Assembly: GCA_964351875.1 (NCBI GenBank)
Contig: CAYGQC010000037.1
Span: forward strand, 1-26,688
DNA from: JANSWO01 sp964351875
GTDB taxonomy: Bacteria; Pseudomonadota; Gammaproteobacteria; Pseudomonadales; Azotimanducaceae
Direction of reading: 5' to 3'
DNA length: 26,688 bases
Position numbers and translations under genes: made by a program. The notes below the pieces were generated by a model. It worked only from the letters and a program-made list of their open reading frames with translations. It did not search any database and was not told the origin of the DNA. This document shows positions 15,082 through 23,907 of the stretch, piece by piece; position 1 is the first letter of the stretch; every line of letters starts with the position of its first letter.

Positions 15082-18000
15082 AGCTTGCCCAGATCTGACG
15101 CTCGCAATCGAATCTCGTTGTTGGCCAAGGCGGTCGTCGACTCCAGCACCTCTGTCAGGGCGATGTCGAAGCTCTGTACCAGCGAGGTGAGCTCTGCGTG
15201 TTCGCCCCGCGCGAGCGCGAGTTCCAGCGCTTTGGAGGCTTCTTTGAGATCGGTTGCACCGAAGCTGCCCGCCACGCCATGCAGGTTGTGGGTCAGGCGT
15301 TCGGCGTCTTCGAATTCCGAGTCCGCGATAGCGGCCCGTATGCGGGATGATGCGTCACCGTAGTAGCCGCCAAAGTCGCCCATCAGCTTGAGCATCAGCT
15401 TCATGTTGTCGTTGTGGTTTTTGATCGCGAGGCCGATGTCGATACCGGGTAGGCGGCCAAGGCGCGCAGCGGCTTCCGAGGGGCTCGTTCCTGGCTCGCT
15501 TTCGAGCGCCGGTTCAACGCTGTCCGCGTCGCTCGCGCGTCGAGAAAATGTCGCGTCAGCCCGTTCAGGCAGCACCTTGGACAGCTCGCCAAGTAGCTTT
15601 TCGAAATCGATAGGCTTGGTCACAAAACCGTTGCAGCCGGCGTTCAGCATTCGGGTCTGTCGCTCCCGAAGGGCATCCGCGGAAACGGCCAGGATCGGAA
15701 TCTCACAGCCCTGTTCGCGCAAGCGAGCCGTCGCTTCGAGACCGTCCATCACCGGCATGTGGATGTCCATGAGAATGACATCGAAGCTTTTCTCTGTGGC
15801 CTTCGCTACGGCTTTTTGGCCATCCTCGGCGATTTCGACGTGCGCGCCCGCGCGCCGCAGAAACTCCGTCGCGAGCTGCTGGTTGATGGGATTGTCTTCC
15901 GCGACTAGTACGTGCCGGCCTTGCAGAATGCCAACCGCCTGCTCCGCGGAGCGTCGCTCGCTCGTTGCTGGCGCTTCGAGCTCGGTCGCGCACACATCGA
16001 TGGTAAAGAAGAAGCAGCTGCCTTCGCCCTCGGTGGAGCTGACGTCAATTTCGCCGCCCATGGCCTGTACTAGCTGACGGGAAATGGTGAGGCCCAGGCC
16101 AGTGCCACCATAGCGCCGGGTGGTCGATGACTCCGCCTGCTCGAATGAATCGAACAGTCGGCCACGCTGCTCCTCGCTAATGCCGATCCCCGTGTCCGAG
16201 ATGGCAAACTCGAGGGTCATTGCGTCGCCCTCGCGGTCCAGCACGCCCACGGACAGCTCGATCGATCCGCTGTCGGTAAACTTGATGGCGTTGCCGACAA
16301 GGTTGACCAGAATCTGGTGCAGTCGCAGTGAGTCGCCGAGGACGACACCGTTGCGGGGGAAACTCGTGTCTATCTCAGCGAGGTTGCGAATCTCAAAGCC
16401 AAGATTCTTCTTGCGCAGCTCGGTGCGGAACAGCCGCTCGACCTCCAGCAGAGACTCGTTCAGACGGAACGGCGCCTGTTCCAGCTCCAGCTTGCCGGCC
16501 TCGATCTTGGAAAAATCGAGTATGTCGCTGACCAGCGTGAGCAGGTTTTCGGCGGCATTGCGAATCGACGCGAGGTACTCCCGCTGTTTGCGATCCAGCT
16601 CGGTGTCGAGAGTCAGTTTCGAGAAGCCGAGAATCGCGTTCATGGGCGTGCGAATCTCGTGGCTCATATTGGCCAGAAACTCGCTCTTGGCGGCGGTTGC
16701 AGCTTCCGCAACCTGACGCTGTTTCTCTGCCTGCTCTCCTTCCACGCGTTCGCTGATATCGATGATTGAGCCGTCGATCGTGTTGCCGTTGTCGGGGTCC
16801 TGCGTGATGCGTGCCGTGATCGCCATCCAGAATGTGGAACCGTCCCGGCTGACGCCCTGAGCCTCGAAAGCAGTCACGAGCGCGCTTTCATCCAGCAGCG
16901 AGGTGAACTCTGATGCCCGTTCGCGGCTTAAGAAGATACGCTCGATCAGATCGCGATACTCGGTGAGCAGCGAGTCCACTGAATCGAAACCCAGGATACG
17001 AGCGAGCGCTGGGTTCGCGCTTTGCAAGACGCCATCGGCGTTGATTCGAAACAGGCCTTCGATCGCACTGTCATACAGAGCCCGGTACTCGTCGCGCGTT
17101 GACTGCAAGTCGCCATAGAGACGGGCGTTGGCGATGGAGATCGCGGCCTGGGACGCGAGCAGGCTAAGCACTTGCACTCGCTCCGCGGTGAAAACGCCGG
17201 TCAGCCAGCGGTGTTCGATGTAAAGCACACCGCTGACATCGCCCCGGGACAGGATAGGCAGTGCCATAACTGACAGCGGTCGGGCACGCTTGACGTAGGG
17301 GTCCTGGGTAAAGACGTCCTCGGCTGTTGCGTCCGCAAGTACGAGCGTCTGTTTTGTTCTGGCGACAAACTGAATGATGCTGGCGGGAACTTCGTCGCTG
17401 TTTTCCAGGGGTTCCGGTGGGTTCAGCCGCCCACGGCCGGCGCCGTCAACGGTCGTTACCGCTTCCACCATCAGCCGGTCATCCGCGGTCAGGACCATGC
17501 AGCCTTTTTGCGCGCCGGCGTGTTCGAGTGCCAGCCGCAGCAGTTTGGTGAGCACGCGGTCGAGCATGATCTCACCGGAAATCGTCTGGGCTGCGCGCAA
17601 TACTGTGGTGGTGTCGAGCAGGCGGTCGCTCAACTCCTGACTCTTGATCGTCGAGGTGTGAGACTGGAAGTCCCGGACCGTCAGATCCACCAAGTCTCCA
17701 ACGGACAATGAGCCGGAGGGCACGAGTGCGGCGCCCGTGTCGTTCAGGTGGCTATGAAATTCTTTCTCGAGCTGATTGGTTTTGGCGGTTGCTCCCCAGC
17801 GCAGGTAGCACTGGTGCGCCTTGCGAATCAGCAGCGTCATATAATCACCGCGGCCCAGATCTTCGCACAGGCGAGCCGCGAGCTCGTACGCGAGGGCCTC
17901 GTCGGCAACCAACCCCTGGCGACGAGCGTTATCGGCCGCTCGCTCGTAGCATTCCAGGGCCAGGTTGGTGTTCCCAGCTTGTTGGGCAAACGCGCCGTCT

Positions 18001-21000
18001 AGGATCGCCACCTTTGCCTCTAACAGATCCGCTCCCTGATGCAGCCGATGCTGTAGCCGCGCCCGTTGTTGCTGCGCGCGTTTGACCTTGCCGGCGCGTA
18101 TGTCAATCAGGGAACAGCAGAACTGGCCTACCGCGCGAAGTGGCGAGGGGCCCATTGCCGGCGCGAACTCGGCCGCTCGTTCGGCGACCGACGCAGCGCC
18201 AGCGAAATCGTAGAACAGGACGGCAAAGTAGGTTCGCAGCGTATAGACATGCGCAATCGTTGCCCGGTCGTCCGCGCCGATCGCGGATGCTTCGATGTCG
18301 TCAGCGGGGTGTTCAAGCAGGGTCGACGCGAGCGATGCGATGAAACGCGTGATATAGGCGGATGCTCCGCTACCCTGCGCGTTCAGTTCTGTCAGGCGCG
18401 TGCTGAGTTCCCGCTTCAGTGAGCTCAGCTCAACGCCTTTGATGAACGCATTCACGGCGTAGAACGCGCTGGCTGCGATGGCGAACTCGCGGTCCTGGGC
18501 CGCGCTGGAGTCGCGGATGTTTTTCTGTAACACGAGCAGCGTGCCATCGAGCCCGGCGGTCCATGGATCAACCAGGCCCGCTAGCAGCGTAGTGGTTCGG
18601 ATGGAGAAGGCCTCGCCCTGCCAGCGATTGGCAAGTTTGCGGGCGTCCGTCGCGGTCGCAATCGCCGCGACCGGATCGTCACTGTCCATTTGCTGGGTAG
18701 CGACAACCGCATAGGCGAACGCTGATTCAGGCGCATAGCCATCTTTGGCGCTCTGCCGGGCAACCTGGCTTGCGTATTCGCGGCCTCGAGAATCGGCCGC
18801 GTGGTAGGCAGCATGCTGAAGAAACCCGACGATACGGAATACCTGACGCAGTTTGGCGTCGCTCAGAATCATCGTAGGCTCGCGCACCGCAGGAGCGGGG
18901 CTTTGCCAGGGTAGTTGGCGACTGGGTTGAAAGCCCAGCGTATCCAGAACGTCGAACGCGATGCGCAGTGCGCTCGAGAGATCGTCCCGCGCGATCGCGG
19001 CGCGCACCTGTATCTCACGCAGGCCGTGTGTGAGTTCGCTTGCCTGGCGCATGACCGTATCGAGCTGGTCAAAGTCACCGCACAGAAATGCGGCCTTCGC
19101 TGCGCCCTGGCTGAGTTCCCTTCTGATACCGGCGTCCAGATCGCGAAGGACAGTCAGCCCGGTGCGGCAGTAGGTGTACGCGGAGCGGAAGTTCTGCTCT
19201 TCCTGGGCTTCCATTGCGGCAAGAAGGTTCGCGTGCGCCACCCTTGAGCGCAGGTCGTCGGGCAGATTGACCAGATCACTCCCAGCGTTCAAGTGATCCG
19301 CGATGCTGCGGGCGCGAGTGTCGTGGTTGCCTTGCAGCAGTTCCGCGATCGCGAAGTGCAGCTTGCTCTTCTGCTCGATGCTTAGCTGGCCGTAAACCAG
19401 TGCGCGTACCCGCAGGTTAGCGAAGCGATAAGCCACGCTTCGATCAAAGTCGTTGCCCGCTGGCGCGACGAGTCCGTGCTCGATCGCGGTCTTCAAACCA
19501 GTGGCAGCGGCCTGCCTGCTGCAACCGTGTATGCGGGTCAGCGCACCGAGTGAAAATTGTTCGCCAATGCAAGCGCCGACAGCCATGAGGGCTCGGGTTT
19601 CATCCGGCAGAGCTGCGAGCTGACGGCGGGTTCGATCGACGGTGTTGTCCGAAAAGAAGTGCGCGCGAACCGCGTCGGCTGACCAGTTCCACGCGCCCTC
19701 GTCGTAGTCGTAGCGCAGCACGTCCGCACGTTGCAGCTCGAAGAGAAAATCGAGCACGTGTCCAGGCAGGCCGTCGGTTTTGTTCTGCACTTCCCCTGCG
19801 AGCTCGCGTACACGTGTTTCCGTGTGCGACAGCGTGTCTGCCAGCAGCGTGCGCACCGCCGCCTTGTCCATGAGCTTGAGCCCGATGAAATGAGTGCGGG
19901 TAAGCAGAAAACTGTCGTCCGTGCCGGGCACGTCTCGCCGTTCCGAGGCGAACACAGCGCCGACATGGCGATAGGGGACGAGTTGCCGTAGCAGGCCCTC
20001 GAACACCTCGTCGCCCATACGGTCGATCTCGTCATAGCAAATGATGGCAGGCAACGGTGCCAGCTTCTCAATGAGCTCGCCAAACGCGGCGCCGTTGTCA
20101 CCGCTCTTGTCACCGTGCCGGCCGAGAATGGCGGCCAGTTCGTCCACGTCCTTCGCCAGCGCGAGCAGGTCATCGCTCGGCGCTTCGCGGACGCGGGTGA
20201 TAAAGCTCTGAACCTCGTCTCTCGCGCTGCCGAGGGCGTGGCGGATGAGCGCACGCGCGCTGTCTCGTAACACCGTATCGAGATCATAGCGGCCATCCGT
20301 ATCGGTTCGGCACGCGATCGCGCCGCTCTCGGAGGCGTGCCTCAGCAACTGATCACAATAGGCGCTCTTGCCAATGCCGAGCGAGCCGTGAACCCGCATG
20401 TAGAGCGACTCGCCAGACACGATTCGCGCGACGAAATCCTGGCCGTCGGCGATCTCCCGCTCTCTGCCATATAGGCGCTTCGGTAGCGCAAGTTGACCCC
20501 TGCTGTCGCGGCGCCCTAGCTGAAAGGAGACGACTTTGCCCTGGCGATGAGCCAGCTTCTCGGCTTCCAGCAGGTCGTCGCGTACTGCGGCCGCGCTCTG
20601 ATAGCGCTCTTCCGGCTGCTTGGCCAATAGCTTGCCGATGACTCTGGCGAGCCAGCGCGGCACTTCCGAATTCTGCTCGTTAGCCGGAATCGGCGTGCGC
20701 GCGATGTGGCTGTGGATCAGTTCGAGCGGGTCGGTGTTGCTGAACGGCGGTGTGCCGGCGAACAGCTCATACAGCGTTGCCCCGAGCGAGTAGAGATCTG
20801 TTCGGTAGTCGACGATTCGGTTTACTCTGCCGGTCTGCTCCGGCGAGATGTAGGGGAGGGTGCCGGTGAGCTGACCGGAAGCATCATTTTCCGGATATTC
20901 CCTGGGAGCTAGCGTCGCGTAGCCGAAATCGATAAGGCGGACGTTCAGCGGATCGAGCTGCAGCACGATGTTGGCCGGATTCAGATCCCGATGGATGACG

Positions 21001-21338
21001 CCGTCGTCGTGTACCGATTGCAACGCCTCGCAGACAGCTTCGGCAACTCGCAGCTTCTCTTCGAGGGGCAGCTTCTCCTGGGCAATGACACGCCGCAGTG
21101 ACTGGCCGCCGATGTCCTCGAAGAGGATTTCCTGGGTGTGCTCGTCGTAGGACAGCGCGCGACAGATGTGCGCACTGGTCAGTGACTGGTTAATCGTGAA
21201 TTCGTGGTGGTAGCGAGCGATCGCCGACGGCGTCCAGGCGGACGGCTTCAGCGACTTCGTGATGACGCTCTGGCCATCCATGTCGCTGCGTCGTACGAAG
21301 GTCGTTGAGCTTTCGTAGATCGTTTCTCGTGCTTCCAC
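15078..21338 (-). CDS. Giant hybrid: Ser/Thr kinase - AAA ATPase - GAF - PAS - histidine kinase - receiver - HPt
   Basis: A 2086-residue cytoplasmic signalling protein of the trifunctional kinase type (HstK-like, known from cyanobacteria and other bacteria). Order: Ser/Thr kinase about 9-262 with Lys28, HRDLNPAN (116-123, catalytic Asp118) and DFG (137-139), its glycine loop replaced by YESSTTFV as in the family; AAA/STAND-like ATPase with Walker A GSLGIGKS (318-325) and Walker B CYDEID (434-439); helical, TPR-like repeats to about 1240; GAF about 1243-1405; PAS about 1413-1530; HisKA with NMSHEIRTPMN (His1560); HATPase with NAIKFTD (Asn1683), DTGIGI (1715-1720) and GTGLGL (1745-1750); receiver with MDIHMPVMDG (Asp1858) and Lys1908; HPt with THNLHGVAG (His2017). 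No membrane segment or signal. The GTG at 21338 gives the family N-terminus (ETIYES). It lies 30 bases after the response regulator gene and is surely cotranscribed. Confidence 0.93.
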   Translation of the reverse strand: MEARETIYESSTTFVRRSDMDGQSVITKSLKPSAWTPSAIARYHHEFTINQSLTSAHICRALSYDEHTQEILFEDIGGQSLRRVIAQEKLPLEEKLRVAEAVCEALQSVHDDGVIHRDLNPANIVLQLDPLNVRLIDFGYATLAPREYPENDASGQLTGTLPYISPEQTGRVNRIVDYRTDLYSLGATLYELFAGTPPFSNTDPLELIHSHIARTPIPANEQNSEVPRWLARVIGKLLAKQPEERYQSAAAVRDDLLEAEKLAHRQGKVVSFQLGRRDSRGQLALPKRLYGREREIADGQDFVARIVSGESLYMRVHGSLGIGKSAYCDQLLRHASESGAIACRTDTDGRYDLDTVLRDSARALIRHALGSARDEVQSFITRVREAPSDDLLALAKDVDELAAILGRHGDKSGDNGAAFGELIEKLAPLPAIICYDEIDRMGDEVFEGLLRQLVPYRHVGAVFASERRDVPGTDDSFLLTRTHFIGLKLMDKAAVRTLLADTLSHTETRVRELAGEVQNKTDGLPGHVLDFLFELQRADVLRYDYDEGAWNWSADAVRAHFFSDNTVDRTRRQLAALPDETRALMAVGACIGEQFSLGALTRIHGCSRQAAATGLKTAIEHGLVAPAGNDFDRSVAYRFANLRVRALVYGQLSIEQKSKLHFAIAELLQGNHDTRARSIADHLNAGSDLVNLPDDLRSRVAHANLLAAMEAQEEQNFRSAYTYCRTGLTVLRDLDAGIRRELSQGAAKAAFLCGDFDQLDTVMRQASELTHGLREIQVRAAIARDDLSSALRIAFDVLDTLGFQPSRQLPWQSPAPAVREPTMILSDAKLRQVFRIVGFLQHAAYHAADSRGREYASQVARQSAKDGYAPESAFAYAVVATQQMDSDDPVAAIATATDARKLANRWQGEAFSIRTTTLLAGLVDPWTAGLDGTLLVLQKNIRDSSAAQDREFAIAASAFYAVNAFIKGVELSSLKRELSTRLTELNAQGSGASAYITRFIASLASTLLEHPADDIEASAIGADDRATIAHVYTLRTYFAVLFYDFAGAASVAERAAEFAPAMGPSPLRAVGQFCCSLIDIRAGKVKRAQQQRARLQHRLHQGADLLEAKVAILDGAFAQQAGNTNLALECYERAADNARRQGLVADEALAYELAARLCEDLGRGDYMTLLIRKAHQCYLRWGATAKTNQLEKEFHSHLNDTGAALVPSGSLSVGDLVDLTVRDFQSHTSTIKSQELSDRLLDTTTVLRAAQTISGEIMLDRVLTKLLRLALEHAGAQKGCMVLTADDRLMVEAVTTVDGAGRGRLNPPEPLENSDEVPASIIQFVARTKQTLVLADATAEDVFTQDPYVKRARPLSVMALPILSRGDVSGVLYIEHRWLTGVFTAERVQVLSLLASQAAISIANARLYGDLQSTRDEYRALYDSAIEGLFRINADGVLQSANPALARILGFDSVDSLLTEYRDLIERIFLSRERASEFTSLLDESALVTAFEAQGVSRDGSTFWMAITARITQDPDNGNTIDGSIIDISERVEGEQAEKQRQVAEAATAAKSEFLANMSHEIRTPMNAILGFSKLTLDTELDRKQREYLASIRNAAENLLTLVSDILDFSKIEAGKLELEQAPFRLNESLLEVERLFRTELRKKNLGFEIRNLAEIDTSFPRNGVVLGDSLRLHQILVNLVGNAIKFTDSGSIELSVGVLDREGDAMTLEFAISDTGIGISEEQRGRLFDSFEQAESSTTRRYGGTGLGLTISRQLVQAMGGEIDVSSTEGEGSCFFFTIDVCATELEAPATSERRSAEQAVGILQGRHVLVAEDNPINQQLATEFLRRAGAHVEIAEDGQKAVAKATEKSFDVILMDIHMPVMDGLEATARLREQGCEIPILAVSADALRERQTRMLNAGCNGFVTKPIDFEKLLGELSKVLPERADATFSRRASDADSVEPALESEPGTSPSEAAARLGRLPGIDIGLAIKNHNDNMKLMLKLMGDFGGYYGDASSRIRAAIADSEFEDAERLTHNLHGVAGSFGATDLKEASKALELALARGEHAELTSLVQSFDIALTEVLESTTALANNEIRLRASDLGKL

Positions 21339-21368
21339 GTGGGTGCTCTGCAGCTCTCGGAACGGCCT

Positions 21369-22076
21369 CTAGGTAACTTCAGGCGTAAAGAGGTAACCCG
21401 TGCCGTGAATCGTGGAGATGAGCTTGGCGGTGGACGCGCGCTCGCCGAGTTTCTTGCGTAGTTGTCCCACGAGCACGTCAATGTAACGGTCGTCCGGGAA
21501 CCACTCCCGGTTGCGAATGCGATTCATGAGCTGGTCGCGGTTCATCACTTCCCCGGCCTTCTCCATGAACGCCAGCAACAGTTGATATTCGCCCGCGCTG
21601 AGCTGGGCCAGCTCACCATCGGGTGCCGTCAGCTCGCGCTTGTTCAGATCCAGAACCCAGCCATCGAACTTGCGAATGTGATTCTTGCGCTTCTGGCTCT
21701 GCTGGATGTGCACCCGGCGGATCAGGTTTTTCGCTCGAGACAGCAGCTCGCGTGGGTCAAACGGTTTGGTGACGTAGTCGTCGGCGCCGCTCTCCAATCC
21801 CAGGATGCGATCGATCTGTTCCTGTTTGGAGGTGACCAGGATGATGCCGACGTCCGAGTCGGTTCGAATCTCACGTGTGAGCGTCAGACCGTCCTTACCA
21901 GGAAGCTTGATGTCGAGAAGCAGCAGCGTGATGTCGTTTTCGGCGAGCAGTTTCTTGACTTCGTCGCCGGAGCCGGTGGAAGAGACTAGAAAGCCTTCCT
22001 CTTCGAAATACGACACCACCTGTTCTCGGGTGATGGGCTCATCTTCGACAACCAGAATGTGGTCTTGGTCTGACAT
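21369..22076 (-). CDS. OmpR/PhoB-family response regulator, TorR-like
   Basis: Two-component response regulator of 235 aa. The receiver domain (about 5-120) has acidic pocket Glu11/Asp12, phosphoacceptor Asp55 in LLLLDIKLPGKDGL, the Thr of ILVTSK and Lys104 in DDYVTKPFDPREL. The winged helix DNA-binding domain (about 134-232) has LSAGEYQLLLAFMEKAGEV, RYIDVLVGQLRKKL and IHGTGYLF. The overall pattern resembles TorR, including VGIILVT and the long NLIRRV linker. ATG at 22076 with AGGGA just upstream. First gene of a two-gene operon with the giant hybrid kinase, whose HPt His2017 is the likely phosphate donor to Asp55. It is divergent from the surface-protein cluster, the obvious candidate target by position only. 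Confidence 0.94.
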   Translation of the reverse strand: MSDQDHILVVEDEPITREQVVSYFEEEGFLVSSTGSGDEVKKLLAENDITLLLLDIKLPGKDGLTLTREIRTDSDVGIILVTSKQEQIDRILGLESGADDYVTKPFDPRELLSRAKNLIRRVHIQQSQKRKNHIRKFDGWVLDLNKRELTAPDGELAQLSAGEYQLLLAFMEKAGEVMNRDQLMNRIRNREWFPDDRYIDVLVGQLRKKLGERASTAKLISTIHGTGYLFTPEVT

Positions 22077-22110
22077 AGTCCCTAAATCCTGTTGGAACGT
22101 GTTCGATTGG

Positions 22111-22138
22111 CCTGCGAGCAGGACGACATTTTTGTCGT
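22111..22138. promoter_or_regulatory. Two abutting inverted repeats upstream of the response regulator
   Basis: CCTGCGAGCAGG and ACGACATTTTTGTCGT lie end to end. Placed 35-62 bases before the response regulator ATG, they could be an operator, for instance for autoregulation. OmpR-family regulators usually bind direct rather than inverted repeats, so another factor is equally possible. Confidence 0.3.
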
Positions 22139-22627
22139 TGCTGTGTCGGTTTCTAACCTATCACCTGGTCGTCACCGAATCTTGGAGACGAGCTCGGTCA
22201 TAGGGTAGAACTGGTACAGCATGCGCCTAAGCCGCGTACCCGCAAACTTGCGAAGACGACGTTACCTAGGCCGGCTTTGTCTTTACAAGCCTAAAGAGTG
22301 AAGAGTTTGCGCCGCGTCACGGTTGCCGTCGCACAGGTGAGCGCCGGAGTGTGACTGATTCTTGACGATCTTGAGCGACGCAGAGCTGATTGGCGCGTGG
22401 CGCCGTTGGTGGAGCGACTGTTTGCCGCCACGCGAATTGCTAGCCGCGGCGGCTTTGGCGTCATTTTGACCGCAAATGCGCCGTATTGAGTTGGGACCGT
22501 TAGGTACCGACCATAACCCGGCGGGCTTAGCGGTTGTTCAAGTTGTAAAACTGTCGTGGCGGGCGTCAGATTTCCGGCAAATATGAACGCGATCACGGTT
22601 TTGCAGCTTGCCTCGGGTGAAAGTGCC

Positions 22628-22649
22628 ACTCGCACAAGGATTAGCGAGT
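22628..22649 (+). promoter_or_regulatory. Hairpin with Shine-Dalgarno-like loop before surface gene 1
   Basis: ACTCGC (22628-22633) and GCGAGT (22644-22649) enclose the loop ACAAGGATTA. The AAGGA in the loop is the only Shine-Dalgarno-like run near the ATG at 22658; linearly it is too far (17 bases), but if the stem forms it is brought to an 8-base distance from the start. This is an inference from sequence only. Confidence 0.35.
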
Positions 22650-22657
22650 AACAACCT

Positions 22658-23785
22658 ATGTCAGAGAACACTTTGCCCGTCGCGCGAGCAGCCTTCTGTC
22701 GCTCCGCAGGCGCGTCGGCAACCCGGCTTTCCGGGCTTGTCGTTGCCGTCTTGATGACCGGATCAGCGTTCGCGGTGGGCACCGATGCCGGTCGCGAGAT
22801 CAATAACACAGCCGAGGCCAGTTTCAGCATCGGCGGCGTTCCGCAGACACCGGTGGTCAGTACCACCGCGCAGGTCTATGTCGATGAGCTGCTTGATGTC
22901 ACCGTCGTCAGCGACGATGGCGGTCCGGTCGGTGTCGGTACGCCGGAAACCGGAGCGGTGCTTCAATTCACGGTGACGAATACCGGTAACGGCGATGAGA
23001 GCTTTCGTCTGATCGCCGATCCGGTGATCGCGGGCGACGAATTTGATCCGACGCTCAATCAGATCTACCTTGAAAGCAACGGCCTGCCAGGTTTGCAGAC
23101 GGGTGCCGGTGGCGACACCGCCTACGTCGCGGGCTCCAATGATCCCGCGCTCGCGGCCGATGCGAGCATTGTCGTCTACGTCGAGTCAGACATCGCAGCG
23201 GGCTTGAACCAGAACGATCAGGCCGACGTAGAACTTCGCGCAGTCAGCACAACCGTCGTCGCCCAGGCTGGTACTGATGATCCAGCCGCTCCGGCCTGGC
23301 CTGCGGTGGGTGATTCCTACGCTGGTGCGGGTGACCTTGATGAGGTTGGCGGCTCGAACGTTACGGCAGTAGTCGGCACGAGCCATGATCTCGGCGCGCT
23401 GCTTCTGCGTGCTACGGGCACCTATGAGGTCATCGCGGCGGTGGTCGAGTTGTTCAAGACTGCACCCACGGTTCTCGATCCCTTTGGTGGCACCTCTTTG
23501 GTACCCGGCGCGATCATCACTTATCAGATAGACGCCACGGTGACCGGCACAGGTACGGCTGAAGCCCTGTCTGTATCGGATGCTCTGCCTGCGGACGTTG
23601 ATTACGTTCCAGGCTCATTGACCGTCTCAGCGCTACCAGCGGGTGAGGACGCGGATGACGATTTTGCGCCTGCAGGCACGGACAACACCGGCTACGATGC
23701 AGGCAATCGGACAGTCACGGCGGTTCTGGGCGACGTCACGGGCACGACGACTGTGACCGTAACGTTCCAGGCCACTATTCAGTAA
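22658..23785 (+). CDS. Exported DUF11-like surface protein 1
   Basis: Exported, very acidic protein of 375 aa; function unknown. A signal peptide with a long n-region ends at about residue 39 (TGSAFA, then VGTDAG). The mature N-terminus has INNTAEASFSIGGVPQTPV (48-66) and STTAQVYVDELLDVTV (68-83), the conserved opening of DUF11-type beta-sandwich proteins, then LQFTVTNTGNGDESFRLIAD (102-121). A second domain (about 265-375) has LDPFGGTSLVPGAIITYQID (273-292), SVSDALPADVDYVPGSL (305-321) and ends VTVTFQATIQ. The mature protein has one Lys and no Cys. No LPXTG, lipobox or beta-barrel end is seen, so the final site (periplasm, surface or medium) is open. It shares its N-terminal pattern with the third and fourth genes of the cluster. 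The ATG at 22658 has a poor linear ribosome site. Confidence 0.85.
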   Translation: MSENTLPVARAAFCRSAGASATRLSGLVVAVLMTGSAFAVGTDAGREINNTAEASFSIGGVPQTPVVSTTAQVYVDELLDVTVVSDDGGPVGVGTPETGAVLQFTVTNTGNGDESFRLIADPVIAGDEFDPTLNQIYLESNGLPGLQTGAGGDTAYVAGSNDPALAADASIVVYVESDIAAGLNQNDQADVELRAVSTTVVAQAGTDDPAAPAWPAVGDSYAGAGDLDEVGGSNVTAVVGTSHDLGALLLRATGTYEVIAAVVELFKTAPTVLDPFGGTSLVPGAIITYQIDATVTGTGTAEALSVSDALPADVDYVPGSLTVSALPAGEDADDDFAPAGTDNTGYDAGNRTVTAVLGDVTGTTTVTVTFQATIQ

Positions 23786-23823
23786 ACCATCGAGAAACGA
23801 GCGGTCGAATACGCAAGTAACTG

Positions 23824-23865
23824 GGAGCGCGATCGGCGGGTCAGCTAGACAGCGATCGCCGCTCC
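23824..23865. other. Large hairpin between surface genes 1 and 2
   Basis: GGAGCGCGATCG (23824-23835) pairs with CGATCG-C-CGCTCC (23853-23865): 12 base pairs with a single bulged C and a 17-base loop. There is no T-run after it, so it may be an mRNA stability or processing element, a weak terminator, or a protein-binding palindrome. It lies 38 bases after the stop of gene 1 and 43 bases before the ATG of gene 2. Confidence 0.5.
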
Positions 23866-23907
23866 AACGCAACTGCTCAACAAAGACAGCTAGTCAAGGA
23901 GATCTCA

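Larger units (their letters stand above)
22077..22657. promoter_or_regulatory. 581-base divergent regulatory region
   Basis: No gene is supported in this gap between the response regulator and the first surface protein gene. Elements seen: CCTGCGAGCAGG (22111-22122, 5-bp arms) directly followed by ACGACATTTTTGTCGT (22123-22138, 6-bp arms, 4-base centre), 35-62 bases before the regulator ATG; a 7-bp stem GGC(T)TTGT/ACAAGCC with loop CTTT at 22273-22291; the heptamer GAGCGAC twice in the middle; and a hairpin at 22628-22649 next to the plus-strand start. TTGACG and TTGACC occur on the plus strand but without a partnered -10. The length is unusual for this compact window and suggests several binding sites or a long leader. 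Confidence 0.5.

Noticed and set aside
22077..22657. Possible c-di-GMP (GEMM) riboswitch in the surface-gene leader, given the EAL gene nearby
   Set aside because: I looked for the conserved GEMM core and its two paired arms and did not find them.
22291..22866. 191-codon minus-strand frame across the start of surface gene 1
   Set aside because: It overlaps the signal peptide and first domain of a supported exported protein; its product is a basic, motif-free sequence and there is no ribosome site.
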